From: JANXUF01 sp043747685 | GTDB taxonomy: Bacteria; Actinomycetota; Acidimicrobiia; Acidimicrobiales; Ilumatobacteraceae | DNA: 64,000 bases | Assembly (NCBI GenBank): GCA_043747685.1 | Contig: JAYTOR010000043.1 | Coordinates: forward strand, 1-64,000 | Direction of reading: 5' to 3' | Part shown: piece by piece, positions 51,939 through 61,007 of the stretch | Layout: the number at the start of each line of letters is the position of its first letter | How positions within the stretch are numbered: position 1 is the first letter of the stretch | The notes under the pieces: model-generated | The model's input: only the letters and a program-made list of their open reading frames with translations | Told to the model about the DNA's origin: nothing | The model's database searches: none | Translations under genes and position numbers: made by a program

Positions 51939-53025
51939 CTGGCACAACTGGGCGGGCAGCCAGATCGCCCATCCGTTGGGAATCGAGCATCCGTCGACGG
52001 AGGACGAACGCAGCGATCGTCAGGCGAGCCGGTGAGCGCGGTGTACGCGTCAAGGTCGTCGGCAACGGACACAGCTTCACCGCCGCTGCTGTCACCGATG
52101 GCATCCTCGTGCAACTCGACCGGTACCAGCGGTTGTTGCACATCGACACTGTCAAGCGGCAGATAACCGTCGAAGCGGGCATGCTGCTCACCGCAGTCAA
52201 CGAGATGCTGGCCACTCGCGGCCTGGCGATGGCCAATCTCGGTGACATTGCCGATCAGACGATTTCCGGGGCGATCTCCACGTCGACGCACGGCACCGGC
52301 ATACGGCTCACCGGTATCTCGCCGGACAGGTTGCCGGTCTGCGGATCGTCACGTCCACAGGTGTCGTGCTGACGTGCAATGCCACCGAGAACGCCGACCT
52401 CTTCCACGCTGCAGCCGCACCACTGATCCGCTCGAGCCGCAGAGCAGGTTCAGGCACTACGCGAACAGGATCGTGCTCGAGAACTATGCCTTCGGAGCGC
52501 TGTGCCGAGTCGGCCGCCGTCGACGTCCGTGATTCCGAAGCTTGCCAAGACGCTGGCGGCATCCGGCAGGAGGGAGTTCGTCGACCAGAGCGACAGGGTC
52601 CTCGCCAGCACACGTCTCGTCAAGTTCTACGAAATGGAATACAGCATCGAGCGCGTCGCGTGTGTCGAGGCCCGCGATCGGCTGCGCTCGTTCATCGAAC
52701 GCGAGGGATTGATGCTGAACTTCCCGGTCGAGGTCCGCTTCACCACTCCGGATGACATTCCCCTGTCTACCGGGACTGGCCGGGAGGGTGCGTATATCGC
52801 CGTGCACGTGTTCCAGAAGATGGAGTACGAGCGCTACTTCCGTGGTGTCGAGGCGATCATGGACGACTACGGCGGCCGTCCGCACTGGGGCAAGTTGCAT
52901 TTCCAGACCGCCGAGACGCCGCACCGAAGTACCCGCAGTGGGACGCGTTCGTTGCCACCAGGGACCGCCTCGACCCCGAGGGCAGCTTCACAAACGACTA
53001 CGCCAGCCGGGTGTTCGGACGGTAG
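51928..53025 (+). pseudogene. Decayed sugar-1,4-lactone oxidase (FAD-linked)
   Basis: Fragments of one protein lie in order but in different frames. Frame one gives MVPSWHNWAGSQIAHPLGIE and ends in a stop near 52038; a shifted frame gives RVKVVGNGHSFTAAAVTDGI and QTISGAISTSTHGTGIRLTG; another shift near 52315 gives AGLRIVTSTGVVLTCN. About 150 residues are then missing, after which RIVLENYAFGALCRVGR, EFVDQSDRVLASTRLVKFYE, MLNFPVEVRFTTPDDIPLST and RPHWGKLHFQTAET are recognisable, with a last frameshift near 52920 before DRLDPEGSFTNDYASRVFG. The motifs are those of the D-arabinono-/L-gulono-1,4-lactone oxidase family. An internal deletion plus several frameshifts make it non-functional. Confidence 0.92.
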
Positions 53026-53031
53026 CTGGCG

Positions 53032-56000
53032 CTAGCGGTGCCGTATCTGATCGACCGACGGTGTCACGTCCGCGTAGGAGCACTGCACCGCAAGTACCGA
53101 GCCGGCAACCGCACCCGAGACGATCGACCACCAGCCGGAGTACGAGCCGAGCGGCAGGCCACCGTGGCGGTAGTGGGCCAGTGCGTACGCGGCCAATGCC
53201 GTCGAGGCGTAGGCGATGACGGTGATCGTCGTACTGACGGCTCGCTGTGCGGGCACCATCCACGATGTCGCCAGTGCGGTGATCACCGCCGCGCCGACGA
53301 TCACCATCACCGGGGTCGTGCGAACGTCGAATGCGTCGAGGGCGATACCGACGGGAGCGCACAGCGCTGCGAGCAGCCTCCACCGTTGGTTACCAGCTCG
53401 TCCGGCGAGCTTGCGCCAATGCATGAATCGCGTGAACGCATAGGCCGACAAGCCGATGAGCACGGCGATCGCCAGCAGATGAAGTGCATTCCAGGCGAAC
53501 GGCGTGTGGCGAGGCAATTCGAACGGTTTCCACCACGAGAACCCACGCCAGGTCCGGTACCGCCATGGTCCGATCAGAAGACCGGCGAGCGCGAAACACA
53601 CGAGGAAGAGCGCCCGGGGTAGCGACAGCGCAGCGAAGGCGGCGTAGAGATAGACCGGCTTCGTCAGTCGCATCGCGCCGCGAGCCGCCCGTGTGCGCAG
53701 TCGGTTGCCATCCGGCTGGACCGCCTTGAAGCCGACCATCGCCAGGCGCATCCCGATCTGAGTGCGCCGCCGCGGATTCAGCGAGGCGATCGTCTGCTCG
53801 CCGACTCGATAGGTCGCCAGTCTGGCGATCGGGTCACCATCGGGTTGTACGTCAGCGCGTTCGTTCGTCGCCGATTCGCCGAGGGCCAGCACGCGGTCCA
53901 GGAGTTCGTCGATGATCTGACGCTGCACCGCCTCGACGATGACCGACTTCGTCTGCAACAGCGCACCCTGCCCGGGAAGCGTCCTGTCCTGCATCGCAGC
54001 TCCGACTTCGTCGTGGATCTGCTGTACAACGTCGGCGGTCATCGGGACCTGGGCAGCGGTGGCTATCCGGACGAGTCTGTCGGAGACCTCGGATGCTGCC
54101 AGTCCGGTGCTGTTCAGCCGTTCGGGTCGCAACAACAGGTCGACAATGCTCTTCGAAGCGTCCAGGCGCCCCCACATCCAGTCGTTGCCACGCCACTGCG
54201 CCGAGAAGAAGGCCGCGAAGTTCGACAGATCGTTGCCGCACAGTTTCGACTTGGCGTCGAGCTTGCGGCCGAAGTATTTCTCCAACGGCGTGGTGTTGTT
54301 GCCGGACACCTCCAGAAAGCGCAGTTGGGTTTCCATCTGCGTCGTTCTTGCCTGGAGCGCCGTCGTCAGCACAGCCAATGCTGCCAGGACCTCGTCCATC
54401 CGCAGCCCGGCCGAGTCGAGCACATCGAACGAGCGGGAACGACCGAGGAATTCGACGGCCAGCGTCTTCGACGTCGTCGGCGTCGGCGTCGGTATCAACG
54501 AACCAGACGACGCTCTGGCACCGACACCGGCAGCGACGCTGACGAGCCGCTTCCACAGCTCGTCGGCGAACAGTACACCGGTCGCCGGCGCTGTGCTGGC
54601 GAGTGCGGCGCTATCGACCTCCTTATCCCAACCGTCGAGCGCCTGGTCGACGACAAACAGTGCAGTGTGGCGGTCGAGGGCGGCCAGCACCTCGTCCGCT
54701 TGTGCCACTGAGGCGACCGCCAGCGAACGGGCGATCCGTGCCGATGTCGTCGCCCACGCCTGATCCCGACGGTCGAGCGCGGCACGCACAACCCACACGC
54801 GATCAGACGCCAGACGGAGCCGGTCGGCGACGAGCCGGAGCGAATATAACGCCTGCTTCTCGCTCGACACATCGAGAACGCAGCGCGACTCCAGGTCACG
54901 GACCCACCGAATCAACTCATCGATGAGCGACAGCATCGAGATGCCGTCACGATGGACGGCACCGTCAGCTTCTGTCTGTCGCACGGCAACGGCGATCAAC
55001 GATTCGAGGGCGTCACGATCGGGCCGCAACCATCTCGCCGTCGGGTTGCGCGGCAGTTCGTCGCCGAGCGAACTGGTGTCGATCTGACCGGTCAGCACGT
55101 CGTGGAGACGCTGTGTGTCGAGGTCGATCCGCAGTCGCCCGGCAGATGATGCCTCATTCGTTCCGGCGGCGATCACGGCGTCAGCCAATGCCGACCCGTC
55201 GACACCGTCGAAGCGGATGAACAGTCCGGCGCGACGCAGCCGTTGGCGTTCGGCTTCTTCATTGAACAATCGCAACTGCTCGAGATCCTGCAGCAGGTTC
55301 TCCTGGCCGAACGCCGTGCCCAACGCCCCGAGCGCCGTATGCACACCACGTGGTGCCGGGCCCTGTACGACCGTCTCGACGACGGCGGGGAGGGTCCCGA
55401 CGCCCGGAGGGCTGGGGTGCAGGTACAGCAGCCAGCGTTCGGTCTTCGACGCCGCCGGGGAAGCGGCAATAGCATCGATTGCCTTGCCGACGGGGATGTT
55501 GTCGAGGACTCCGCCGTCGATCACCCAGACCGCGCCGGTCGGTGGGGCGTCGCTGAACACCGTTGCCATTGCCGGACCGATCCTCGCCGGCTCGAAGGCG
55601 AACGGGAACGACGATGTCGCCCGACCTGCAAGCGCCAGGCGGGCAGCGGTCGACACCGGCAGTGCTCTGCCGGTGGCGTCGGAGACGACTGCAGTCTGGC
55701 GCGTCTGGAAGTCGCCGTCGTCGTCAGGACGCCCGAGATACTGGAATCGGAACAGTGCCGAGTTGCGCGATTCGACGATGTTGGTGAACGGGTCGTCATC
55801 GCGTTCGACCTCGGCCGGACGCGCCAACGTCGCCGTCAGGATCAGTTCCAACGGATCTGCACGGGTCTCCGCCTCAGAGCCGGCGATCGACTTCATCAGT
55901 TGTGCTTCGAGTTGGCGCTGGAAGTACTCGTCACCGCGCAGCAGCGACGGTGGACGCCCGATTTTCGGGCCATTCGGATGATTTGGATCGACGTAGCGGC

Positions 56001-56367
56001 CGACGGGCGGCCGCGTCAGTTTCTCGATGTCACCGAGTTCGATCCATACGTCGAGCATCGTGTCGAAGGCGAACCCGTAGATCTGGCTGGCCGCGTAGAT
56101 CACGCCGTTGAGGCCTCCGGCACTGGCACCGGTGATGACATCGATGAGCACCCGGTCGAAGCCGGTGAGATCGAGCAACTGGTCGTAGATGATCGACGTG
56201 GGTGCCACCACCCGTTGTGGGACCGCATCCTTGGCATGGGCGAGATGATCGAGTTCGGCGAGCGCGCCACCGATCCAGACGGCGAGTGATACGCCGCCGC
56301 GCAGGCTCAGCGCGAGCCGCAGTTCTTCCCCGGCGTGCGGGCGTTGCGTTGTCACATCGGCGTCCAT
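53032..56367 (-). CDS. Large patatin-like phospholipase with C-terminal membrane domain
   Basis: An 1111-residue protein. The N-terminal patatin domain has the oxyanion motif SLRGGVSLAVWIGGAL, the nucleophile S82 in ITGASAGGLNGVIYAA and the catalytic Asp in VWVIDGGVLDNIPVGKA, with SSFPFAFEPAR between. A long helical middle (about 350-900) shows no known motif. The C-terminal 200 residues have about five spans, among them YLYAAFAALSLPRALFLVCF and LLAIAVLIGLSAYAF. Actinobacterial patatin-like proteins of this size (DUF3376 type) are uncharacterised. ATG 56367 is used; it is convergent with the pseudogene, 6 bases away. Confidence 0.9.
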   Translation of the reverse strand: MDADVTTQRPHAGEELRLALSLRGGVSLAVWIGGALAELDHLAHAKDAVPQRVVAPTSIIYDQLLDLTGFDRVLIDVITGASAGGLNGVIYAASQIYGFAFDTMLDVWIELGDIEKLTRPPVGRYVDPNHPNGPKIGRPPSLLRGDEYFQRQLEAQLMKSIAGSEAETRADPLELILTATLARPAEVERDDDPFTNIVESRNSALFRFQYLGRPDDDGDFQTRQTAVVSDATGRALPVSTAARLALAGRATSSFPFAFEPARIGPAMATVFSDAPPTGAVWVIDGGVLDNIPVGKAIDAIAASPAASKTERWLLYLHPSPPGVGTLPAVVETVVQGPAPRGVHTALGALGTAFGQENLLQDLEQLRLFNEEAERQRLRRAGLFIRFDGVDGSALADAVIAAGTNEASSAGRLRIDLDTQRLHDVLTGQIDTSSLGDELPRNPTARWLRPDRDALESLIAVAVRQTEADGAVHRDGISMLSLIDELIRWVRDLESRCVLDVSSEKQALYSLRLVADRLRLASDRVWVVRAALDRRDQAWATTSARIARSLAVASVAQADEVLAALDRHTALFVVDQALDGWDKEVDSAALASTAPATGVLFADELWKRLVSVAAGVGARASSGSLIPTPTPTTSKTLAVEFLGRSRSFDVLDSAGLRMDEVLAALAVLTTALQARTTQMETQLRFLEVSGNNTTPLEKYFGRKLDAKSKLCGNDLSNFAAFFSAQWRGNDWMWGRLDASKSIVDLLLRPERLNSTGLAASEVSDRLVRIATAAQVPMTADVVQQIHDEVGAAMQDRTLPGQGALLQTKSVIVEAVQRQIIDELLDRVLALGESATNERADVQPDGDPIARLATYRVGEQTIASLNPRRRTQIGMRLAMVGFKAVQPDGNRLRTRAARGAMRLTKPVYLYAAFAALSLPRALFLVCFALAGLLIGPWRYRTWRGFSWWKPFELPRHTPFAWNALHLLAIAVLIGLSAYAFTRFMHWRKLAGRAGNQRWRLLAALCAPVGIALDAFDVRTTPVMVIVGAAVITALATSWMVPAQRAVSTTITVIAYASTALAAYALAHYRHGGLPLGSYSGWWSIVSGAVAGSVLAVQCSYADVTPSVDQIRHR

Positions 56368-56435
56368 CGTGATCCCCTCCCCCGGTGAGGAGACCGTAGT
56401 CGCCCCGCCTGATACATCGTGCCCGAATGCAGTTC

Positions 56436-56477
56436 TCGAACGTCAGTCTTCGAACGTCAGTCTTCGAACGTCAGTCC
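56436..56477. repeat. Three-copy 14-bp tandem repeat
   Basis: TCGAACGTCAGTCT occurs at 56436-56449 and 56450-56463 and, with one change, at 56464-56477. It fills the spacer between the stop of the flavoprotein gene and the start of the patatin gene. The other bases of this 118-base gap show nothing recognisable. Confidence 0.92.
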
Positions 56478-56485
56478 TTCGGATG

Positions 56486-57730
56486 TCAGGCGGGCGTCGA
56501 GGCGTAGGTGAGAGCGTCGTCCCAAGAAATGCGGTCTGTCAGCAACTGTCGGTACGGCATCAACAGTTTCGGCATGCTCATCGCCAAGACGCCGCGCAGT
56601 CGACCGCCGTGGCCGTAGAGGGCGACGAACTTGTCATCGAGCGAACCGGCAACGACACGGACTTCGTCATCGCCATGAGCCCTGCCGAGGAACTGGATTC
56701 GCCTGTCGTACTGGTCGCTCCAGAAGAACGGAACCGTCTCGTATGGCGACGGCTCACGCCCGGCAGCCACGGCGAGCATGTTCCTGGCAGCGTGTGCTCC
56801 CTGTTCTGCGGCGTTGGTCCAGTGCTCGACACGCATTTCCTCACCGGAACCGACGTCGCCGAACAACGGATTCGTCCATCGGGCGCAGTCTCCAGCCGCA
56901 TAGACCCCAGACTGACCGGCCCACAGCGTCTGATCGCACACGATGCCGTCGGTCACTCTCAGACCGCTGTCGTTCAGCCATTGAACAGCTGGCGACACCC
57001 CGATTCCGACGAGGACGACGTCGGCGGGAACGATCGAACCATCGCCGAGGCGCACACCGGTGACGTGATTCGTGGACTCGTCGACCTCGATACCGGCAAC
57101 ATCGACGCCGCACCGGACGTCGACGCCGTTGCGGCCGTGGATGGCGACAACGGCCCAGCCCATTTCGGCACCGAGCCCGCGGATCAGCGGAGCGCCAGCA
57201 CCTTCGAGGACGACGACCTCGCACTGGCGTTGACGCGCCGTTGCTGCGACTTCGAGGCCGATGAACCCTGCGCCGATGACGACGACATTCGCCTGCGGGA
57301 CGAGTACCTCTCGCAACGACAGCGCGTCAGCGAGCGTTCGCAGTTCGAAGATGCCCTCCGCCACCGGTTGTCCTGGGAGACGGCGGCATGCAGCCCCGGT
57401 GGCGACCACGAGTCCGTCATAGCCGAGTTCCTCCCTCTCGCCCGTAGGCCCGACGATCGAGACATGCTGTGCCCCGGTGTCGAGCGCCGTCGCCCGGAAG
57501 CCGAGGCGAAGATCCAGGTCCAGTAACTCGAAATCATCCACCCTGCGCAAGCGGATGCGGTCGGCTTCCCAATCGCCTTTCAACAGCTTCTTCGACAGCG
57601 GAGGACGGTCGTAGGGAAACTCCGGCTCGGCACCGACCAGCGCGATACGCCCGGTGAAGCCTTCGCCCCGCAGCGTTTCACAGGCGCGCAGACCAGCGAG
57701 CGAAGCACCGACGACCACCACATGTTTCAT
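56486..57730 (-). CDS. Ferredoxin-reductase-type FAD/NAD(P) oxidoreductase
   Basis: A 414-residue flavoprotein of the rubredoxin/ferredoxin reductase class. It has KHVVVVGASLAGLRACETLR for FAD binding, FPYDRPPLSKKLLKGDWEAD, the second Rossmann motif NVVVIGAGFIGLEVAATARQ for NAD(P), VDVRCGVDVAGIEVDES and the FAD ribityl-phosphate motif VYAAGDCARWTNPLFGD. Such proteins feed electrons to ferredoxins serving P450 or Rieske oxygenases; none is adjacent, so partner and pathway are unknown. Confidence 0.94.
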   Translation of the reverse strand: MKHVVVVGASLAGLRACETLRGEGFTGRIALVGAEPEFPYDRPPLSKKLLKGDWEADRIRLRRVDDFELLDLDLRLGFRATALDTGAQHVSIVGPTGEREELGYDGLVVATGAACRRLPGQPVAEGIFELRTLADALSLREVLVPQANVVVIGAGFIGLEVAATARQRQCEVVVLEGAGAPLIRGLGAEMGWAVVAIHGRNGVDVRCGVDVAGIEVDESTNHVTGVRLGDGSIVPADVVLVGIGVSPAVQWLNDSGLRVTDGIVCDQTLWAGQSGVYAAGDCARWTNPLFGDVGSGEEMRVEHWTNAAEQGAHAARNMLAVAAGREPSPYETVPFFWSDQYDRRIQFLGRAHGDDEVRVVAGSLDDKFVALYGHGGRLRGVLAMSMPKLLMPYRQLLTDRISWDDALTYASTPA

Positions 57731-57757
57731 CGCCTCAGCTTGCCATACGCGGTCGGT

Positions 57758-57770
57758 GCACCGACGGTGC
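57758..57770. terminator. Short perfect hairpin after dtd
   Basis: GCACCG-A-CGGTGC directly follows the dtd stop on the minus strand. The arms resemble those of the palindrome at 48093-48110. The single-base spacer means that the real loop must open at least one pair. No U-run is present. Confidence 0.4.
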
Positions 57771-58232
57771 TCAGGTGTCGAGGATCACGGTCACCGGGCC
57801 GTCGTTGACGAGATCGACGAGCATCTCCGTGCGGAATCGACCAGTCTGAACCGTTGCCCCGAGACGGCGCAGTTCTTCGACGAGCGCATCGATCACCGGT
57901 TCGGCGAGCTCCGGTTTCGCCGCCTTCGCCCAACTCGGCCGCCGCCCCCGCTTGGTGTCGCCGTAGAGGGTGAACTGGCTGACGATGAGCACGGTCTTCG
58001 TCGTCTCGGCGATCGACAGGTTCATGAATCCTGCATCGTCATCCATCACTCGGAGATTCCAGATCTTCTCCGCCATCCGGTGCACGTCGATACTGCCATC
58101 ACCCTGGGTGACACCGACGAAGACGCACAGACCCTGGCCGATCTCGCCAACGATCTCACCCCCGACTTCTCCTCCGATCTCACCTCCGACCGAGACGCTT
58201 GCCCGAAGAACCCGTTGCACCAGACCACGCAT
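57771..58232 (-). CDS. dtd: D-aminoacyl-tRNA deacylase with Gly-Glu repeat insertion
   Basis: Hydrolyses D-aminoacyl-tRNAs to keep D-amino acids out of proteins. The 153-residue protein has the two signature motifs, SQFTLYGDTKRGRRPSWAKA and NDGPVTVILDT. The N-terminal MRGLVQRVLRASVSV is canonical, but the next loop is expanded to GGEIGGEVGGEIVGEIGQGL, about 8 residues longer than usual, from a 12-base repeat in the DNA. The start ATG lies 2 bases from the GTG of the divergent small gene. Confidence 0.95.
   Translation of the reverse strand: MRGLVQRVLRASVSVGGEIGGEVGGEIVGEIGQGLCVFVGVTQGDGSIDVHRMAEKIWNLRVMDDDAGFMNLSIAETTKTVLIVSQFTLYGDTKRGRRPSWAKAAKPELAEPVIDALVEELRRLGATVQTGRFRTEMLVDLVNDGPVTVILDT
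58140..58187. repeat. Four-copy 12-bp repeat inside dtd
   Basis: Units at 58140-58151, 58152-58163, 58164-58175 and 58176-58187 follow GATCTCACCTCC with changes. Read on the minus strand they encode GGEI, GGEV, GGEI and VGEI in the second strand-loop of the deacylase. Confidence 0.88.
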
Positions 58233-58234
58233 TC

Positions 58235-58483
58235 GTGCATCATGTCATCGTGGTCGCCATCAAAGACACATCACATCCGCGTGTCGTCGTCGATGACGCC
58301 CGTGGCAACGACCAGTCAGTACGGATGACCTGGCACGCCGAACGTCAGATGGTCACCATCTCACTGTGGCGGGGAGGGCTCTGTGTGGCCTCGTCCTGCG
58401 TCGCTGCTGCCGACGTCGCCGCACTCGTCGAGGTGCTCGGAGCGGCACTGCCTGAACCGCTGACCGACCGTCAGTCTGCGTAG
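58235..58483 (+). CDS. Small conserved-looking hypothetical protein, 82 aa
   Basis: GTG 58235 gives MHHVIVVAIKDTSHPRVVVD, a beta-rich core with SVRMTWHAERQMVTISLWRG and a C-terminal helix VAAADVAALVEVLGAALPEP. A longer frame from TTG 58199 overlaps dtd by 34 bases; GTG 58250 is a further possibility. No family recognised. The aldose-epimerase gene follows 14 bases after its stop. Confidence 0.65.
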   Translation: MHHVIVVAIKDTSHPRVVVDDARGNDQSVRMTWHAERQMVTISLWRGGLCVASSCVAAADVAALVEVLGAALPEPLTDRQSA

Positions 58484-58497
58484 GTAAGTTACTCGGC

Positions 58498-59268
58498 GTG
58501 CTCGAACTGATCAACGGCAATGCTCGGTTACTGGTGGACGCCGACCACGGTGGCCGGATCGCCAGTCTGATGATCGACGGATTCGACGTGCTCGTCGCTG
58601 ATCGGCCGACGTGTTCGCCGCTGATGTGGGGTTCGTATCCGATGGCACCATGGGCGGGCCGGATCCGCCATGGCGAGTTCTCCTACGGGGGGCGCTCATT
58701 TGCACTTGCACCGAACAGCCCGCCGCACGCCATTCACGGCACGGTCTTCGAGCGTCCATGGACGATCGCCGGTCCGCGCGAGATCTCCTGTGATCTCGGC
58801 GACACCTGGCCCTTCGGCGGCCGGGTACTGCAACGCTTTGCACTGACCCCCACCCGATTGCACTGCACGATGGAGGTCCACGCCGGCGACGTGACGATGC
58901 CCGCCTACCTCGGGTGGCACCCGGTGTTCGTCAAACCGGACAGCATGGACTTCCGGGCAATATCGATGTATCGCCGTGATGACGAAGGAATACCGGACGG
59001 AACGCTCGTCAGTCCACCTCCGCCGGGTCCATGGGACGACTGCTTCTGCGGCGTGGACGAGCCGATCAGCCTGCATTGGGGCGAACTGGTGTTGCGACTG
59101 TCGTCGGACTGCCAATACTGGGTCGTCTACGATCGCGAAGCCCACGCAACGTGTGTTGAACCACAGAGCGGACCACCTGACGGTTTGAACCTCGCTCCGT
59201 CCACCGTCGAGCCGAGCAAGCCGTTGATCAAGCGGATGACATGGGATTGGGCGCCGCTCGGGAATTGA
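58498..59268 (+). CDS. Aldose 1-epimerase family protein
   Basis: Galactose-mutarotase fold, 256 residues from GTG 58498. It has ADHGGRIASLMIDGFDVLVA, WGSYPMAPWAGRIRHGEFSY, HAIHGTVFERPWTI with the conserved His, PAYLGWHPVF with the second His, and the catalytic Glu in ATCVEPQSGPPDGLNLAP. TAAGTT lies exactly 7 bases before the start codon, consistent with a leaderless message. Specific sugar unknown. Confidence 0.92.
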   Translation: MLELINGNARLLVDADHGGRIASLMIDGFDVLVADRPTCSPLMWGSYPMAPWAGRIRHGEFSYGGRSFALAPNSPPHAIHGTVFERPWTIAGPREISCDLGDTWPFGGRVLQRFALTPTRLHCTMEVHAGDVTMPAYLGWHPVFVKPDSMDFRAISMYRRDDEGIPDGTLVSPPPPGPWDDCFCGVDEPISLHWGELVLRLSSDCQYWVVYDREAHATCVEPQSGPPDGLNLAPSTVEPSKPLIKRMTWDWAPLGN

Positions 59269-59278
59269 GCCGGTCAGT

Positions 59279-59611
59279 TCACGTTGCGGCACCAAGGGAG
59301 GCGACGACACGTACCGCCTGGTCGAAGCGGGTCAATGACAGGCGCTGGATCAGATGCTGCGCCGAGGCGACGACGATGAGATCACCACCGTGTTGACGGG
59401 CTCGCCCTGCTGCACCGATGATGATGCCGAGGCCCGTATCGTCGAGCGCGATCACACTGTCGAGGTCGACGGCGATCGAGCGACCACGCTCGTCATTGAT
59501 CAGGCGATTGATCGCGTCGCTGAGTCTCGGTACCGAAGCGATGTCGATCTCACCATCCAATTCGAGCACCGGGAGGTCCCCCACCATCGTTCGCCGCGTT
59601 CGGAGGTCCAC
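59279..59611 (-). CDS. STAS-domain anti-anti-sigma-like protein
   Basis: A 110-residue stand-alone STAS domain. It has VLELDGEIDIASVPRLSDAI and VDLDSVIALDDTGLGIIIGA. In anti-sigma antagonists the phosphorylated residue follows Asp as DSSG; here the site reads DDTG, so Thr would be the acceptor. No anti-sigma kinase lies adjacent. It is the last gene on the Tad side and may be transcribed with the Tad operon, 30 bases downstream of tadE. Confidence 0.9.
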   Translation of the reverse strand: MDLRTRRTMVGDLPVLELDGEIDIASVPRLSDAINRLINDERGRSIAVDLDSVIALDDTGLGIIIGAAGRARQHGGDLIVVASAQHLIQRLSLTRFDQAVRVVASLGAAT

Positions 59612-59641
59612 GACACCACAAGCTACCCAGCGGGGCCGACA

Positions 59642-60022
59642 TCACGGCTCGATTCGCATCGTCGCCGTCGCAACTTCGTCGATGTCTGGCAGCAACAGGC
59701 CGACCAACGGAATGTCGGTGTGCGTCCGATGCGTGACCACGACCGTGACCGACATGCCATCCGAGGACACGCTGACCTGCATCCCCTCGAGCGATGCCGT
59801 CTGCCGCGCAGCAGCGGATCCGTCGCCTGCCTGGTCGGTCGATACTGCCGCAGCCCGAGCACCTTCACGCGCTGCGCTGATGACCGCCAATTGGTCGCGG
59901 ATGACGACCGCAAGCTGCACCCCGGCGAGCAGCAAGAGCATCAACAGTGGCAGCGCGAGCGCGAGTTCCACGGTTGCCTGCCCGCTATCGCCGCTGCGTT
60001 CAGACCTTGTCGGTGATCGCAT
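59642..60022 (-). CDS. tadE: TadE-like minor pilin
   Basis: A 126-residue pseudopilin. After a short basic leader comes DSGQATVELALALPLLMLLL, a prepilin-type site with conserved Glu in the hydrophobic helix, then REGARAAAV, the TadE signature, and a small periplasmic domain with SVSSDGMSVTVVVTHRT. ATG 60022 lies inside the end of the pilin gene, giving a 23-base overlap. Other starts upstream (60061) would overlap more. Confidence 0.88.
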   Translation of the reverse strand: MRSPTRSERSGDSGQATVELALALPLLMLLLLAGVQLAVVIRDQLAVISAAREGARAAAVSTDQAGDGSAAARQTASLEGMQVSVSSDGMSVTVVVTHRTHTDIPLVGLLLPDIDEVATATMRIEP

Positions 60023-60209
60023 CGAGCACCCGGTCGAGCAGGTGCCCGATCTTGCCGGCACCTCCGCCGGCTGTTGCCCACCCGATCAACAGGAGAGCGA
60101 CGAGCGCCGCGCCGAGCAGCACGAGGGCGTATTCGGCCGTCGCCTGGCCGCGGTCGTCTGCAGTGGTGAACCGAACCCAGAGATAGGCGCGGACGAAGAG
60201 AGTGCGCAT
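60000..60209 (-). CDS. DUF4244/Flp-type pilin
   Basis: A 69-residue major-pilin candidate. DDRGQATAEYALVLLGAALV holds a prepilin peptidase site (cleavage after Gly) with the Glu of the mature helix, and one span follows, ending VLDAITDKV. Homologues occur in actinobacterial tad loci between tadC and tadE, as here. The prepilin peptidase itself is not in the window. Confidence 0.9.
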   Translation of the reverse strand: MRTLFVRAYLWVRFTTADDRGQATAEYALVLLGAALVALLLIGWATAGGGAGKIGHLLDRVLDAITDKV

Positions 60210-60236
60210 GGGCGTACCCCTTTCAAGAACATGCGG

Positions 60237-61007
60237 CTATGGAACGTTGCCGCGGATCGATGTGAAGGTCCCCGCAAGGAGTGGGACGATGGTGAGCAGA
60301 ACGAATGCCGGCAACGTGCAGCACGCCAGCGGGAAACACATTCGGACGGGAAGCTGGCGAGCGCTCGCCTCTGCCTGACGGCGACGACTTCTGCGTGACT
60401 CGTCAGCGAGCCGGTCGAGGACGGGCGCCAACGGCTCCCCGTAGCGCTCCGCCCGTGCGAGCGCCGTTGCCAGTGGACGGAGCATGTCCTCTGGTGCCTC
60501 GTGCAAGGCATCGAGGGCGTCTGCAAATCGTTCGCCATGCTGGTGGCGCACTGTGACCGCGGCGAAATGAGCGGCGAGCAGGGGCGGCAATGTTGGGCCG
60601 AGCTCGGCGAAGGCGTGCACAGGTGTCAGACCGGCGCGGATACCGAGAACGATCACATCGACGGCGTCTGGCAACTGGCGGCGGGTTGCCGCAATCGTTG
60701 ATCGCTCCGACCGCAGCCGTCTCCAAGCGCGCATCGTCACGATGATCACTGCCAATGCAAGCGTCCCGAGCGGCCCCAGGACAAAGACGCTACAGAGACC
60801 TCCGAGCAGCAACAGACTGTGCCGCATCTGGGTGCGTCGGCGGCGCGACCGATGAGGGTGCACGAGCCGCGTTGGCCACAGCCACGCTGCTTGCCGGTAA
60901 CGGCTGTGCCGTCTTCCATTCGAACGCTGCATCGTCGCTGCACAGAAAAGGACGACCAGCGAGGCACCGGCCCCCACTGAGGCACCACTGACGGCGATGT
61001 CGATCAC
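60237..61007 (-). CDS. tadC: TadC-like inner-membrane platform protein
   Basis: Type II secretion F domain protein of 256 residues. GTG 61007 overlaps the tadB stop as GTGA. Motifs are LPDAVDVIVLGIRAGLTPVH, ALDALHEAPEDMLRPLATAL, AERYGEPLAPVLDRLADESR and RQAEASARQLPVRMCFPLAC, followed by the last span FVLLTIVPLLAGTF. It forms the pilus-assembly platform with TadB. Confidence 0.9.
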   Translation of the reverse strand: MIDIAVSGASVGAGASLVVLFCAATMQRSNGRRHSRYRQAAWLWPTRLVHPHRSRRRRTQMRHSLLLLGGLCSVFVLGPLGTLALAVIIVTMRAWRRLRSERSTIAATRRQLPDAVDVIVLGIRAGLTPVHAFAELGPTLPPLLAAHFAAVTVRHQHGERFADALDALHEAPEDMLRPLATALARAERYGEPLAPVLDRLADESRRSRRRQAEASARQLPVRMCFPLACCTLPAFVLLTIVPLLAGTFTSIRGNVP

